Below, one piece after another: positions 45,369-54,019 of a stretch of 64,000 nucleotides of DNA (its first letter is position 1; the number at the start of each line of letters is the position of its first letter). The notes beneath the pieces were generated by a model that saw nothing but the letters and a program-made list of their open reading frames with translations, did not search any database and had not been told where the DNA came from. A program made the position numbers and the translations under genes. Source of the stretch: Rufibacter sp. LB8 (GTDB lineage Bacteria > Bacteroidota > Bacteroidia > Cytophagales > Hymenobacteraceae); contig NZ_JADALJ010000001.1 of NCBI RefSeq assembly GCF_014876185.1, positions 1,488,001 through 1,552,000 on the forward strand, written 5' to 3'.

Positions 45369-45425
45369 AAGAAAGAGAGCAGTGCTTTTCAATCTTTCCC
45401 CAACTTAGACTCTTGACTCTGGACT

Positions 45426-45845
45426 CTATTCCAGCACGTTCAGCTTCACGTCGATGTTGCCGCGGGTTCCCACAGAATATGGGCAAACTTCATGGGCTTG
45501 GGCTACCAGTTCTTCGGCTTTTGCTTTTTCCACGCCGTCCACTTTTACGTCTAGCTGCACGGCCAGGCCGAAGCGTCCGTCTTCAAACTGGTCAAGGCTT
45601 ACGTGGGCGGTCACGGTTGAATTTTCGTCTAGCCTGATTTTCTGCTTGCCGGCCATCAGTTGCAGCGCACTCTGAAAACAGGCCGCGTAGCCTGCCGCAA
45701 ACAGCTGCTCTGGGTTGGTGGCGTCGCCTTTGCCGCCCAGGCCCTCAGGCAGGCGTACGGGCATGTCAATGATACCGTCAGATGATTTCACTTGACCGTT
45801 GCGGCCGCCGGTGGCGGTTACTTGGGCGGTATACAATCTTTTCAT
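45426..45845 (-). CDS. ohr: Organic hydroperoxide resistance protein Ohr
   Basis: 139 residues from ATG 45845 (MKRLYTAQVTATGGRNGQVK). OsmC/Ohr-fold thiol peroxidase: the two redox cysteines are Cys56 in LFAAGYAACFQSALQLMA and Cys121 in AHEVCPYSVGTRGNIDV, and the Arg/Glu residues expected to activate the peroxidatic Cys lie in MPVRLPEGLG and NPEQLF. Ohr reduces organic and fatty-acid hydroperoxides with lipoylated protein as electron donor. No OhrR regulator is adjacent. Convergent with sucC. Confidence 0.93.
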   Translation of the reverse strand: MKRLYTAQVTATGGRNGQVKSSDGIIDMPVRLPEGLGGKGDATNPEQLFAAGYAACFQSALQLMAGKQKIRLDENSTVTAHVSLDQFEDGRFGLAVQLDVKVDGVEKAKAEELVAQAHEVCPYSVGTRGNIDVKLNVLE

Positions 45846-45918
45846 AGCGTTCAATGTGTTTGGTTGCTACTTACGTAAACTGAATTTAAGCGGAAATGTT
45901 AGACAAGGCAGTCGGCAA

Positions 45919-45961
45919 TTCCCGTTTTGGGGCTCATTTCTGGAAACGGGGCAAAAAACAG
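45919..45961. repeat. Palindromic hairpin element, copy 23
   Basis: TCCCGTTTTGGGGCTCATTT, centre CTGG, AAACGGGGCAAAAAACAGC. The right arm has lost two bases. It lies between divergent ohr and tRNA-Arg. Confidence 0.83.
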
Positions 45962-45994
45962 CGCTTCCCGCTTTTATACCACCCCGCGGTTTCC

Positions 45995-46002
45995 TACATT
46001 TG
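45995..46002 (+). promoter_or_regulatory. TACATTTG -7 box of the tRNA-Arg gene
   Basis: A perfect TAnnTTTG match, 14 bp before the first tRNA base, the right distance for transcription to start just before the tRNA. Confidence 0.62.
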
Positions 46003-46016
46003 CACTCGCAATACCA

Positions 46017-46088
46017 GGCCGCGTAGTACAACGGATAGTATTGGAGTTTCCGAAGCTCTCGATCCAGGTTCGATTCCTGGCGCGGCCA
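46017..46088 (+). tRNA. tRNA-Arg (anticodon CCG)
   Basis: The cloverleaf closes fully: acceptor GGCCGCG/CGCGGCC with discriminator A, D-stem GTAC/GTAT, anticodon stem GGAGT/GCTCT with loop TTCCGAA (anticodon CCG, reading CGG), T-stem CCAGG/CCTGG with loop TTCGATT. The CCA end is not encoded. 72 nt. It is followed by a terminator and then by an AT-rich islet with an HsdR_N gene. Confidence 0.96.
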
Positions 46089-46093
46089 CAGTA

Positions 46094-46127
46094 AAGCCCC
46101 TTAGATGGATTCTAAGGGGCTTTTTTT
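46094..46127 (+). terminator. Terminator of tRNA-Arg
   Basis: AAGCCCCTTAG, loop ATGGATT, CTAAGGGGCTTTTTTT. Perfect stem and T7 run, 5 bp after the tRNA. Confidence 0.94.
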
Positions 46128-46131
46128 ATGA

Positions 46132-46144
46132 ATTCCTGTCAACT
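46132..46144 (+). repeat. 13-bp direct repeat, left copy
   Basis: ATTCCTGTCAACT, also at 47504-47516. The two copies bracket the HsdR_N gene and its terminator. Confidence 0.75.
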
Positions 46145-46355
46145 AGAAGTATTTGGGATCCATTTACTCAATGTTTTCACATACAAGTATTCTAGTCCAT
46201 CATTCCTAAGTAGGCTTATCTGAAATTTAATCTAAATTCAGAATGCTGTGGATTCATTTCTAAATCTATATATTGGGACTGTAATTCTACCAATAGCATT
46301 TAATATTATTCAATCATTTAGATAACTATTCCACAACTCTACTCTTTTATTTATC

Positions 46356-47438
46356 ATGGATTTTCAAGACGTTATCAAAGCGTTAGGAGACAAAGTGTCT
46401 CGTATGCAGGAAAGTATTCAAACAGAGGAAGCAACCAAAATGGCGTTTGTAATGCCGTTTATTTCTGCCTTAGGTTATGACATATTCAACCCAATGGAAG
46501 TAGTGCCAGAATTTATTGCAGATTTAGGCATTAAGAAAGGAGAAAAGGTTGATTACTGCATTTTTATGGAGGGTAAGCCCACCATAATTATAGAATGCAA
46601 ACATTGGAAAGAGAAATTAGACGTTCACAATTCCCAGCTGCACCGGTATTTCCACGTCACCACGTCTAAATTTGGGATACTCACCAACGGCATTATTTAC
46701 AGGTTCTATACTGACTTAGTGGAGCCCAATAAAATGGATGATAAACCATTTTGGGAATTCAATATTACTGACTTACAAGAACAGACAATATTTGAACTTA
46801 AGAAATACCACAAGACCACTTTTAGTGTGGAGAATATTCTCAGTTCAGCCACAGAATTAAAGTACGCGAAGGAGATTAAAAAAATCATGTTGGAGGAACT
46901 GGCTAATCCTTCAGAGGCCTTTGTAAAACATTTCGCAAGGCAAATTATATCTGGGCAAATGACAGCTAAGGTGTTGGAGCCTTTTAATAGCTTAGTTAAG
47001 CGGGCCCTTAATCAGCTTATCAGTGACATGATCAGCGACAGGCTTAAGAATGCATTAGCCTCTGAAGAAGACCGTTCTTCCATACAAGCGAGAGTTGTAG
47101 AAGACACAACGGTACAACCTGTCAATGTAGAGGCGGCCAGCAAAGTGGTGACCATAGAATTAGAAAAAGAAGCTTTCTACATCGTTCGCTCTATTCTTAG
47201 AACAAAGATTGATGCCAACCGCGTCACGCACAGAGATACGCAAAGCTATTTCGGCATTCTTCTGGATGACAATAATAGAAAGCCTATTTGCCGGCTTTAT
47301 CTGGAAGGAAATAAAAAGATAATCTCTCTTCTAGACGATGCTAAAAAAGAAATGAGACATGAAATTCAAACCCTGGATGATATTTATGCCCATGCTGAGC
47401 ATCTAATTAATACCGCGCTCAGTTATGACAACAAATGA
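46356..47438 (+). CDS. Orphan type I restriction enzyme R N-terminal domain (HsdR_N) nuclease-like protein
   Basis: 360 residues. The N-terminal 170 residues carry the HsdR_N pattern: ATKMAFVMPFISALGYDIFN, then the PD-(D/E)XK active site VDYCIF...TIIIECKHW (Asp66, Glu80, Lys82), then FGILTNGIIYRFYTDL. The second half is helical (FVKHFARQIISGQMTAKVLE) with a C-terminal domain of unknown type (FYIVRSILRTKIDANRVTHR, then FGILLDDNNRKPICRLYLEG). There is no helicase motor and no HsdM or HsdS gene nearby, so it is not a working type I system. AT-richer than neighbours. A defence or accessory role is inferred. Confidence 0.85.
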   Translation: MDFQDVIKALGDKVSRMQESIQTEEATKMAFVMPFISALGYDIFNPMEVVPEFIADLGIKKGEKVDYCIFMEGKPTIIIECKHWKEKLDVHNSQLHRYFHVTTSKFGILTNGIIYRFYTDLVEPNKMDDKPFWEFNITDLQEQTIFELKKYHKTTFSVENILSSATELKYAKEIKKIMLEELANPSEAFVKHFARQIISGQMTAKVLEPFNSLVKRALNQLISDMISDRLKNALASEEDRSSIQARVVEDTTVQPVNVEAASKVVTIELEKEAFYIVRSILRTKIDANRVTHRDTQSYFGILLDDNNRKPICRLYLEGNKKIISLLDDAKKEMRHEIQTLDDIYAHAEHLINTALSYDNK

Positions 47439-47452
47439 GTTCATTAAAAACT

Positions 47453-47505
47453 AAAAATGGCAATCCCTCAGAAATTTAAAACTCCTGAGGGATTGCCATT
47501 TTTAT
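47453..47505 (+). terminator. Terminator of the HsdR_N gene
   Basis: AAAAATGGCAATCCCTCA and TGAGGGATTGCCATTTTT arms with a 15-base loop. A perfect 18-bp stem. Confidence 0.93.
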
Positions 47506-47516
47506 TCCTGTCAACT
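47504..47516 (+). repeat. 13-bp direct repeat, right copy
   Basis: ATTCCTGTCAACT directly after the terminator T-run, matching 46132-46144. Confidence 0.75.
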
Positions 47517-47567
47517 TATAAACTTAGAGATGAATTTCATCTCCTACATGAACTTTACCACAACGGT

Positions 47568-47987
47568 TTAATCGTGCAGGCATCTTTCACGGCAGGCGTC
47601 CAGGAACTCAGTGAGTTTTTCATCGGTGAGCGGTTTTCCCAGGTAACCGTCCACGCCCAGCATATCGGCGCGCTTGATGTCATATTCGTTCTGTGAAGAC
47701 GTGAGCATGGCCACCAGCGGCTTGGGGTTCAAGGGCAACCCCTGCATGGCTTCCACAAACTGGAACCCGTCCATGACTGGCATTTTCACGTCCACAATGA
47801 TTAGGCTGGGGGTGGCTTCTTTGTAGAAAGGGTCAGAACAGGCGGCCTGCAACTTGCTGATGGCCTCAAAACCGTTCTGGGCGGTCATTATCTGTTCTGT
47901 GATATTCTGCCTTTTCAGCACATTGCGCGCCACATACAGGGCGGTGGGGTCATCATCTATTAATAATACGGATTTCAAAAAGATCAT
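47568..47987 (-). CDS. Stand-alone response-regulator receiver
   Basis: 139 residues, only a receiver domain. SVLLIDDDPTALYVARNVLK gives the acidic pocket, Asp66 in LIIVDVKMPVMDG is the phospho-acceptor, MLTSSQ the Ser/Thr switch and GYLGKPL the conserved Lys. No output domain. It belongs to the same subclass as the receivers at 51535, 51964 and 61647, and probably takes phosphate from one of the PAS/GAF kinases in this region. Transcribed alone, next to the HsdR_N islet. Confidence 0.92.
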   Translation of the reverse strand: MIFLKSVLLIDDDPTALYVARNVLKRQNITEQIMTAQNGFEAISKLQAACSDPFYKEATPSLIIVDVKMPVMDGFQFVEAMQGLPLNPKPLVAMLTSSQNEYDIKRADMLGVDGYLGKPLTDEKLTEFLDACRERCLHD

Positions 47988-48167
47988 GCTATGTAAGAAT
48001 GCTATAAAGTTAGGGGTTTACTCCAAACTGGGGGTTTAAGGTTGTGTACTATGTGAAAATATTTTACCCAAAAATAATATTTTTCACCGCCTGACGGTAT
48101 AAATTGCCTTTATCAACTGTAACTCCTGTTTTTACATGGCTTTCAAGCCAACATCTTTTCCAAATCT

Positions 48168-48419
48168 ATGAACGTCTTAACCCTCAACCTCACAGATACT
48201 GTGAAAATAGAAGTTGACAATTCCTTCACCGGCCAGGAAACCATTAAATACAACGGCGAGGTGGTGTCTGAAAAGAAGTCGCTGCTGGGCCATAACCACC
48301 AGTTTGAACGCGAGGAAAATGGCGAAGTAGTTCATTATGAAGTACGCATCAGCATAAAGCACCTCACCCGCGTGGGCATTGACATTTACCGAAACAACAA
48401 GGTAATCTTGCTTAGCTAG
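48168..48419 (+). CDS. Hypothetical protein, 83 aa
   Basis: A small, soluble, beta-rich protein (VKIEVDNSFTGQETIKYNGE, VVHYEVRISIKHLTRVGIDI) with no signal peptide. The pattern of a short YNGEVVSEKKS turn followed by paired strands resembles small beta-barrel proteins of unknown role. No family recognised. It precedes the 48570 gene by 150 bp and could be co-transcribed. Confidence 0.65.
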   Translation: MNVLTLNLTDTVKIEVDNSFTGQETIKYNGEVVSEKKSLLGHNHQFEREENGEVVHYEVRISIKHLTRVGIDIYRNNKVILLS

Positions 48420-48569
48420 CTACTTAACCGCTAAATACTTAAGAAATTATTTTCAAGACACCATGTGCTGATGGACCTAACCGGCAGCTGGCGGGCCATA
48501 AACTTTTGGGTCCTGAAAACGTAAGCACCGTTGCTGGCAGCCTTGCCAGGTTCTAACGATGCCCCGCGT

Positions 48570-49124
48570 ATGAAAAGTATTCTTTTGGTTCTGGGTTTTC
48601 TGGTCATCGGTCTTTCGGCGCAAGCCCAGGAGTTTCCGGTAGATGGCAAGAAAGGCGACATTGTCTACAAAGGCGCTAAGCGCGACACAGCCAAAATTGA
48701 GTATGACCTTAAACCGAAGGTGAAAGAATGGCTCAAGACCAACCTGCAGGGCAAGTCCAAGAACTTTGTGTATGTGCCAGACAAGAACATGTACACCGGC
48801 ACCGTGTACACCGTCCTGAAGTACAAAGACAAGTTGGGCAAGGAGCAGAAATTCCCTTTGTACTTCACCATGAACATTCACTTGGTGGAGAGCGCCCTGC
48901 TCAAAGAAACCACCTATAAATATGAACTTGTGGACTTTGACATTCTGGGAAAGAAGCGCAAATATTACCCAGCGGAGCGGCTCCTGCTCAAAGGGGAAGA
49001 CGAAGACAAAGACAACCTTCCCGCAGAGCACCTGCACGACCTCAAAACCCAGGCCGTCACTTTCATAGAAACGCTCCTAGCCGATTTCCACCAAAGCATG
49101 CTGTCTGGCTTGGCCTCCAGATAA
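48570..49124 (+). CDS. Secreted hypothetical protein, 184 aa
   Basis: ATG 48570 starts a clear signal peptide (MKSILLVLGFLVIGLSAQAQ, cleavage near Ala-Gln). The mature part has the look of the DUF4468-like secreted proteins of Bacteroidota: a VDGKKGDIVYKGAKRDT opening, a central strand-rich segment YTGTVYTVLKYKDKLGKEQK, FPLYFTMNIHLVESALLKET, and a helical end. I cannot confirm the family. Probably periplasmic. Hairpin copy 24 follows 21 bp after the stop. Confidence 0.68.
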   Translation: MKSILLVLGFLVIGLSAQAQEFPVDGKKGDIVYKGAKRDTAKIEYDLKPKVKEWLKTNLQGKSKNFVYVPDKNMYTGTVYTVLKYKDKLGKEQKFPLYFTMNIHLVESALLKETTYKYELVDFDILGKKRKYYPAERLLLKGEDEDKDNLPAEHLHDLKTQAVTFIETLLADFHQSMLSGLASR

Positions 49125-49566
49125 AATTCGCCCACCCGTTTTTCCTGCCTTCCGTTTTAGGGCTCATTTTCAGAAATGAGCCCTAAAACAGAAGGCAGAC
49201 TTTTTTTTGGGCTCCTCTGTTAAGTAGAATAAGCACGTCCTCACGCAGTTACTTTAAAGCCACTTGGTCCACCTCCGCTGCTATTCCTAGGCCACGCCTC
49301 TACACAACCAAAAAGCTTTGGCAATTTTCTTTTACTATATAGAATTTTGGGTTGCTTTCTTTCTTTATCTTGGCAGGTGAATTAAGCCTTACCTACGCAG
49401 GGAAACCATACATTTTGGCCAGTTATTTTAACGGAAGCTAAAGTCACCAACCTTTACTGCTCCCTGTTTTCCTTTTTATTGAAGCCTTTTGCGCTTCTCT
49501 TATTTTTTACTATATATTCTATACCACCTAGCCTAAACCTATTCCATACTTTTACTTTCTACCGTC
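49125..49566. other. Intergenic region
   Basis: This 442-bp gap holds hairpin copy 24 and AT-rich sequence in which TTTTACTATATA occurs twice (near 49330 and 49506). No gene seen. A TACTTTTA box near 49547 is a weak promoter candidate for the 49567 gene. Confidence 0.5.
49145..49198. repeat. Palindromic hairpin element, copy 24 (variant stem)
   Basis: CTGCCTTCCGTTTTAGGGCT with complement AGCCCTAAAACAGAAGGCAG, centre TTCAG. TAGGG/CCCTA replaces TCGGG/CCCGA on both arms and the CTGCCTT/AAGGCAG outer arms are copy-specific. Confidence 0.93.
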
Positions 49567-50088
49567 ATGACTGTTTCTATCAATGTCCCCTTGCGGGTAA
49601 AGCATTTTAATGCCCAAATCAAGCACCAAGATGGCAAAGTCAGGTTCAGCCGCGCGCTGGGCAATGACCGTGGCAACCCTAGAAATTACACTTCTATTTT
49701 GTTGGAGAATGCCCTTGCCCAAAATGCGTTCCTGGAGACTGAAGAGAAAGACGCCCGGCTTTACCAGCTAAACCAGGCTGGGGTCCAAATTCTGCTGGCC
49801 GATGCGCAAAACTATCTTTACCTGCTTTTTTACCTGGCCCATGAGCGTGACCAGAAACTGCTGCAAGCCAAACAGGCCGAAAAACTGAGAATAAAGCAGG
49901 AAAAGGAAAAAGCCAGAGCCGCCAGAAACAAGCCTGCCACCTTGACCGTTTTACACTTCAACCACGAACAATATGAGGAAACGGCCCACCCACCGGTGCT
50001 GGAGAAAGTGGTAGGGTTTGAGTTGATTGAAGAAGACGGCGTGACCAAACTGAAAGGCACCAACTTTGTGATTTCCAAGTTCTTGTAA
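49567..50088 (+). CDS. Hypothetical protein with central coiled coil, 173 aa
   Basis: No family recognised. The N-terminus looks beta-rich (MTVSINVPLRVKHFNAQIKH), then a long charged helix LLQAKQAEKLRIKQEKEKAR at 98-120 forms a likely coiled coil, then a C-terminal beta-rich part VLEKVVGFELIEEDGVTKLK. No signal peptide or membrane span. Codon use is normal for the region. It stands just before a convergent histidine-kinase gene. Confidence 0.65.
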   Translation: MTVSINVPLRVKHFNAQIKHQDGKVRFSRALGNDRGNPRNYTSILLENALAQNAFLETEEKDARLYQLNQAGVQILLADAQNYLYLLFYLAHERDQKLLQAKQAEKLRIKQEKEKARAARNKPATLTVLHFNHEQYEETAHPPVLEKVVGFELIEEDGVTKLKGTNFVISKFL

Positions 50089-50133
50089 TCCCCGCCCCTT
50101 TCCAATTATTTTACGTGAGCAAAGCCTGGCGCG

Positions 50134-51264
50134 CTAGTCCTTTGGTATCTCCACAAACACCGTGGTGCCCTGGCCTTCCTGGCTTTCTACCCATACCTGG
50201 CCTTTGTGCAGTTCCACTATGGTCTTGATGATAGACATACCCAGGCCCACGCTCTTCTCCCCTTTCAGGCCTTCGCGCCTGGCCTTGGTAAACTTATCAA
50301 ACAGGGCTGGTTTCAGGGCGTCTGGAATGCCAATGCCGTTGTCCTGCACTTCGATCAACACCTTGTTGCCTTGGTCTTGGGCACTCACAGTAATATTTCC
50401 ATGGTCTGGGGTGAACTTAATGGCGTTGGAAACTAAGTTATTGAGCACCTGCATGAACTTCATGACGTCTATGTACACATACAATGGCTCTTGGGGTAGG
50501 TCCATGCTGAAGTTCTTGGCAATCAAAGGCCGCCCCAACTTTACATAATTCTCCACCATAATGCCAATGCGTTGGCTCAGGTTCACGCGCTCTTTGTGCA
50601 GCACCACCTGCGCAGACTCCAGAAACTCATTGTCAATGAAATCTCTGATGATGTCTGAGCCTTTCTGCGCATTCTCTTTGATGTACTGGATGAGGTCAGA
50701 GGCTACCCCGTCTTTGCTTTGCAGTTCCTGCTCCAGCATCTCCACCATGCCCTCAATGTTGGTGAAAGGCGCCGCCAGGTCATGCGAGAGAATCTCCAGG
50801 GTGGAGTTCTTTTTGGAGTTGAACATGAGAATATTTTTAAGGTATTCTTTGTCTTTAGTGACATCTTCAGCGAAGCCGGCTATGTAGCGCCCTTTTTCCT
50901 CCAGCACCTGCGTGCTAAGGCAAATCCATTTGGTGGACCCGCTGGGCATTTGCAGCCGAAGTTCTGTTCCTTTCAGCACTTTCTGGTCCAGCAGTTTGGC
51001 ATATTGGTCATAGGCAAAGGCCTTGTCTTCTTCATGCACAAAGGGCAGCACCAAGGTAGGGGTTACTAAAAAGTCCTCGGCCTCAGGCCCAAATAAATCC
51101 ACAAACGCTTTGTTAAGGTAGAGGAACCTGCCTTCTTCCACGTTGTATACAAAATACGCCTGCCCAAAGCTCTCCGCCACTTTTTCTACCAACGCGGCTC
51201 CTTTTGAAAATGTGTTCTCTTCCATCTGCATTCCTTCTTTGACGGTGGTTGGCCTGGTGGCCAT
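50134..51264 (-). CDS. Single-PAS sensor histidine kinase
   Basis: 376 residues, no membrane span. One PAS domain at about 30-140 (SFGQAYFVYNVEEGRFLYLN). The H-box is unusual: STLEILSHDLAAPFTNIEGM with His161. The ATPase has VLNNLVSNAIKFTPDHGNIT, DNGIGIPDALKPALFDKF and SVGLGMSIIKTIVELHKGQV. Its layout and H-box resemble the kinase at 54386, and the two are probably paralogues. Start ATG 51264; ATG 51231 (MQMEENT) is an alternative. Receiver genes at 51535 and 51964 are close by and are likely partners. Confidence 0.9.
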   Translation of the reverse strand: MATRPTTVKEGMQMEENTFSKGAALVEKVAESFGQAYFVYNVEEGRFLYLNKAFVDLFGPEAEDFLVTPTLVLPFVHEEDKAFAYDQYAKLLDQKVLKGTELRLQMPSGSTKWICLSTQVLEEKGRYIAGFAEDVTKDKEYLKNILMFNSKKNSTLEILSHDLAAPFTNIEGMVEMLEQELQSKDGVASDLIQYIKENAQKGSDIIRDFIDNEFLESAQVVLHKERVNLSQRIGIMVENYVKLGRPLIAKNFSMDLPQEPLYVYIDVMKFMQVLNNLVSNAIKFTPDHGNITVSAQDQGNKVLIEVQDNGIGIPDALKPALFDKFTKARREGLKGEKSVGLGMSIIKTIVELHKGQVWVESQEGQGTTVFVEIPKD

Positions 51265-51502
51265 TATGTTAGTATTTATGTATAGAGCTATTACTATTTA
51301 CTTTGGACTAAGGTTTTAGCGATAAGTTTGGAAGGTGTTGCAACCGCAAGGTCTTGCCAACAATGATTAACAGAAATTCAGGAAATTGGTTCTATCTTTT
51401 TCCCCGGTTTTCAACTTACAAGAGCACTGATTTTTTAGTTATAAGCCAAGATAGAACAGCACTAATACCATGCTTTATAGGGAATAAGTCTAGGTAAATA
51501 AG

Positions 51503-51510
51503 TACTTTTG
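51503..51510 (+). promoter_or_regulatory. TACTTTTG -7 box of the 51535 receiver gene
   Basis: A perfect TAnnTTTG match 24 bp before the ATG; the upstream half is not clear. Confidence 0.48.
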
Positions 51511-51534
51511 TTTTCACCCCCAATAATCCTTTTT

Positions 51535-51957
51535 ATGTTATCAGCCCCAAAGTTACCTACGTTTCAAAAAGATTTGGGAGACATCTTAGTGATTGATGAC
51601 GACGCCTCCAGCCTTTTCCTAATCCAGGACCTTCTGACTTCCATGGGTTTGGGCGATAAGGTAACCGTGGCCACCAATGTCTCTGACGCGCTTTCGCTGG
51701 TGCAGAACCGCATAGGCACCGCTCAATTCCCTGATCTGGTGTTGCTGGATATTAGAATGCCTGAGACTGATGGCTTCGCGTTTCTGGAAAAGTTGAAAAC
51801 GTTGTCTTGCGCGCCACACCCAGATCCCAAAGTGGTGATTCTAAGTTATTACGGCAACAGAAAATACCAGGAACAGGCAGAGCAGTATCAGGTAACCGCT
51901 TATTTAAAAAAACCACTCACCCGCGAGAAAGTCCTGGATATTATCAATTTGAGCTAA
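51535..51957 (+). CDS. Stand-alone response-regulator receiver
   Basis: 140 residues from ATG 51535, receiver only. ILVIDDDASSLFLIQDLLTS supplies the acidic pair, Asp72 in LVLLDIRMPETDG is the phospho-acceptor, and YLKKPLTREKV has the conserved Lys. The switch position reads ILSYYG rather than the usual (S/T)-rich loop. It is convergent with another receiver gene at 51964, 6 bp between stop codons, and divergent from the 50134 kinase. Confidence 0.92.
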   Translation: MLSAPKLPTFQKDLGDILVIDDDASSLFLIQDLLTSMGLGDKVTVATNVSDALSLVQNRIGTAQFPDLVLLDIRMPETDGFAFLEKLKTLSCAPHPDPKVVILSYYGNRKYQEQAEQYQVTAYLKKPLTREKVLDIINLS

Positions 51958-51963
51958 TTATAT

Positions 51964-52407
51964 TTACACTGCACTTTCATAATTCAACTCGCCGGGCTGT
52001 TGCAGAAAATGCGTTTCCATTAAAGTATTCAGCTTTTCTTTGTTGAGGGGTTTGTTCAGGAAGCCTCCTAGTTTATAAGATTGGGCCTGCAGTATATCTG
52101 TGGGACTGGCAGAGGTGGTCAGTAACACCACAATGGGTTTTTGGCGTGTAGGCCAGGTAATGTCTTCAAATTCCCTCAAAAATTCAAAGCCATCCATCAC
52201 GGGCATTTTAATATCTAAGAGAATAAGTTGAGGGCAGTTCTGGGGCGTGAACGTCAGGCAGTGTTCCTGAATCAGGTCAAGCGCCTGCCTGCCATTCTGG
52301 GCCACCAATACCTGTTCTGCGCAATCCAGTTTCTTGATCACCGTCTGGCTTATGAAATTGGCAGACTGGTCATCGTCAATTAACAATATGCAGTTCAATC
52401 TATCCAT
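51964..52407 (-). CDS. Stand-alone response-regulator receiver
   Basis: 147 residues, receiver only. CILLIDDDQSANFISQTVIK, phospho-acceptor Asp65 in LILLDIKMPVMDGFEF, LLTTSASPTD switch and GGFLNKPLNKEKL with the conserved Lys. It is closest in pattern to the receiver at 47568. Divergent from the GAF kinase at 52660, a likely partner. Confidence 0.92.
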   Translation of the reverse strand: MDRLNCILLIDDDQSANFISQTVIKKLDCAEQVLVAQNGRQALDLIQEHCLTFTPQNCPQLILLDIKMPVMDGFEFLREFEDITWPTRQKPIVVLLTTSASPTDILQAQSYKLGGFLNKPLNKEKLNTLMETHFLQQPGELNYESAV

Positions 52408-52601
52408 TGCATGCCTGTTAAATCAATTCAGCGCGTTTCTGTCTTTTAAAAAAATAAAGAACCAAGCGCGCCTTCTTAAATTAATACTGTTTCTAGCGCT
52501 ATTCTGTTGCCCAAAAGCCACTTTTAAAGGGTAAAAATTTTAGAAAAGTCAGGTTTTTCTCTCCAAAACGGTGAGGTACAGGGCTAACCGAAAAAACCCC
52601 A

Positions 52602-52609
52602 TATATTTG
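52602..52609 (+). promoter_or_regulatory. TATATTTG -7 box of the GAF kinase gene
   Basis: A perfect TAnnTTTG match 50 bp before the ATG at 52660. Confidence 0.5.
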
Positions 52610-52659
52610 TACTGCTCCCCCACCTTGCCATCTCAAACATCACCAGTAAAACACGTGCC

Positions 52660-53874
52660 ATGCAATTTCCCCAGATCCCTGACAATGAAGCCCAGCGGTT
52701 AGACGCCTTGCATAGCTATAAAGTGCTGGACACGCTGCCTGAGAAAGACTTTGATGAACTCACCAAAATAGCCTCCACGGTCTGCGGCACGCCCATCTCG
52801 TTGATCACGCTGGTTGACACGGAGCGGCAATGGTTCAAATCTGCCTTCGGGCTGGCGGTGAAGGAAACCAAACGCGACCTGGCCTTCTGCGCGCACACCA
52901 TCAACACGCCCCATGAAGCGTTTATAGTGCCAGATGCTACCCTTGATGTCCGTTTTCATGACAACCCGTTGGTGGTGGGCGGACCGCGCGTGATTTTCTA
53001 CGCCGGCATTCCCTTGAATTCGCCGGACGGGTATTCACTGGGCACGCTCTGCGTCATTGACCACCAACCCAAGCAGATTTCCCAGGCACAGATTGAGGCG
53101 TTGCAGGCCCTAGCCAACCAAGTTGTGGGGCAATTGGAGCTCCGCAAGAAAAACCGCGAGTTGGAACATTACAACCGCGAGTTCAGCATCATCAACCGCA
53201 ACTTGTCTGAGTTTTCTTACAGAGTGTCGCATGATTTGAAGACGCCTTTGCGCGGCATCACCAACCTGTCTGAGTGGCTTCTGGAAGAGCACGCCGCCAA
53301 CTTAAACCAGGAAGGTGCCCATTACCTTTCCTTGATCCATTCCCGGTCTTTGCAGCTGCATAACTTGATTGATGGCATCTTGCAATACTCACGGGCTTCG
53401 TCTATCAGGGTGTCGTTCTCAGAGGAAGTGGATCTCACGGTTTTGCTGGAGGAAGTGCTGGACCATTGCGGCCTTCCCAGTCATTTTACGGCCACTTACC
53501 CCAAAGACCACCCCACGGTCACCACGTTTAGAATAGGGTTGTACCAGATTCTGCAGAACCTCATTGCCAACGCCATCAAGTACAATGACAAAGTCCAAGG
53601 CCGGCTCAGCGTGGATTTCCAGCCACAGGCGCATGGCTTCTCATTGGCGGTGACAGACAATGGGCCCGGCATACCGCTGGCGTACCGCGAAAAAGTGTTT
53701 CATCTGTTTGAGACGCTGGGCACCAAGGCAGAACTGGCCGACGGCAGTGTGGGCGTTGGCCTCGCCACCGTAAAGTCGCTCACGGAGCGCATGCACGGCA
53801 CCATCCAAATCATTGACACGCCGCAAGATGAGCCGGGCACCTGTTTCCTGCTTCAATTCCAACTGCAGCCTTAA
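52660..53874 (+). CDS. GAF-domain sensor histidine kinase
   Basis: 404 residues, cytoplasmic. The GAF domain covers about 25-160 (LDTLPEKDFDELTKIASTVC, RDLAFCAHTIN, FYAGIPLNSPDGYSLGTLCV), a type common in Bacteroidota stand-alone sensors. A short coiled segment leads to the H-box FSYRVSHDLKTPLRGITNLS with His191, as in phytochrome-like kinases. ATPase: ILQNLIANAIKYNDKVQGRL, DNGPGIPLAYREKVFHLFET and GVGLATVKSLTERMHGTIQI. Output presumably goes to one of the separate receivers nearby. Confidence 0.93.
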   Translation: MQFPQIPDNEAQRLDALHSYKVLDTLPEKDFDELTKIASTVCGTPISLITLVDTERQWFKSAFGLAVKETKRDLAFCAHTINTPHEAFIVPDATLDVRFHDNPLVVGGPRVIFYAGIPLNSPDGYSLGTLCVIDHQPKQISQAQIEALQALANQVVGQLELRKKNRELEHYNREFSIINRNLSEFSYRVSHDLKTPLRGITNLSEWLLEEHAANLNQEGAHYLSLIHSRSLQLHNLIDGILQYSRASSIRVSFSEEVDLTVLLEEVLDHCGLPSHFTATYPKDHPTVTTFRIGLYQILQNLIANAIKYNDKVQGRLSVDFQPQAHGFSLAVTDNGPGIPLAYREKVFHLFETLGTKAELADGSVGVGLATVKSLTERMHGTIQIIDTPQDEPGTCFLLQFQLQP

Positions 53875-53897
53875 CATAAAGTGGAGCACCGTTTGGC

Positions 53898-53945
53898 CTT
53901 CCGTTTTTGGCCTCATTTCCTGAAATGAGGCCAAAAACGGAAAGA
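53898..53945. repeat. Palindromic hairpin element, copy 25 (variant stem)
   Basis: CTTCCGTTTTTGGCCTCATTT with a perfect complement AAATGAGGCCAAAAACGGAAAG, centre CCTG. GGGC is replaced by GGCC on both arms. Confidence 0.93.
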
Positions 53946-54019
53946 ACCTGGCGCGCTGCATTCAAACCTGCAGATTTTGCGTACATTGGGGCAACATGAA
54001 CCATTAAACCACTTGTGTT

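Noticed and set aside
46356-47438. Complete type I restriction-modification system
   Set aside because: Only the R-subunit N-terminal nuclease domain is present; there is no helicase motor, methylase or specificity gene.
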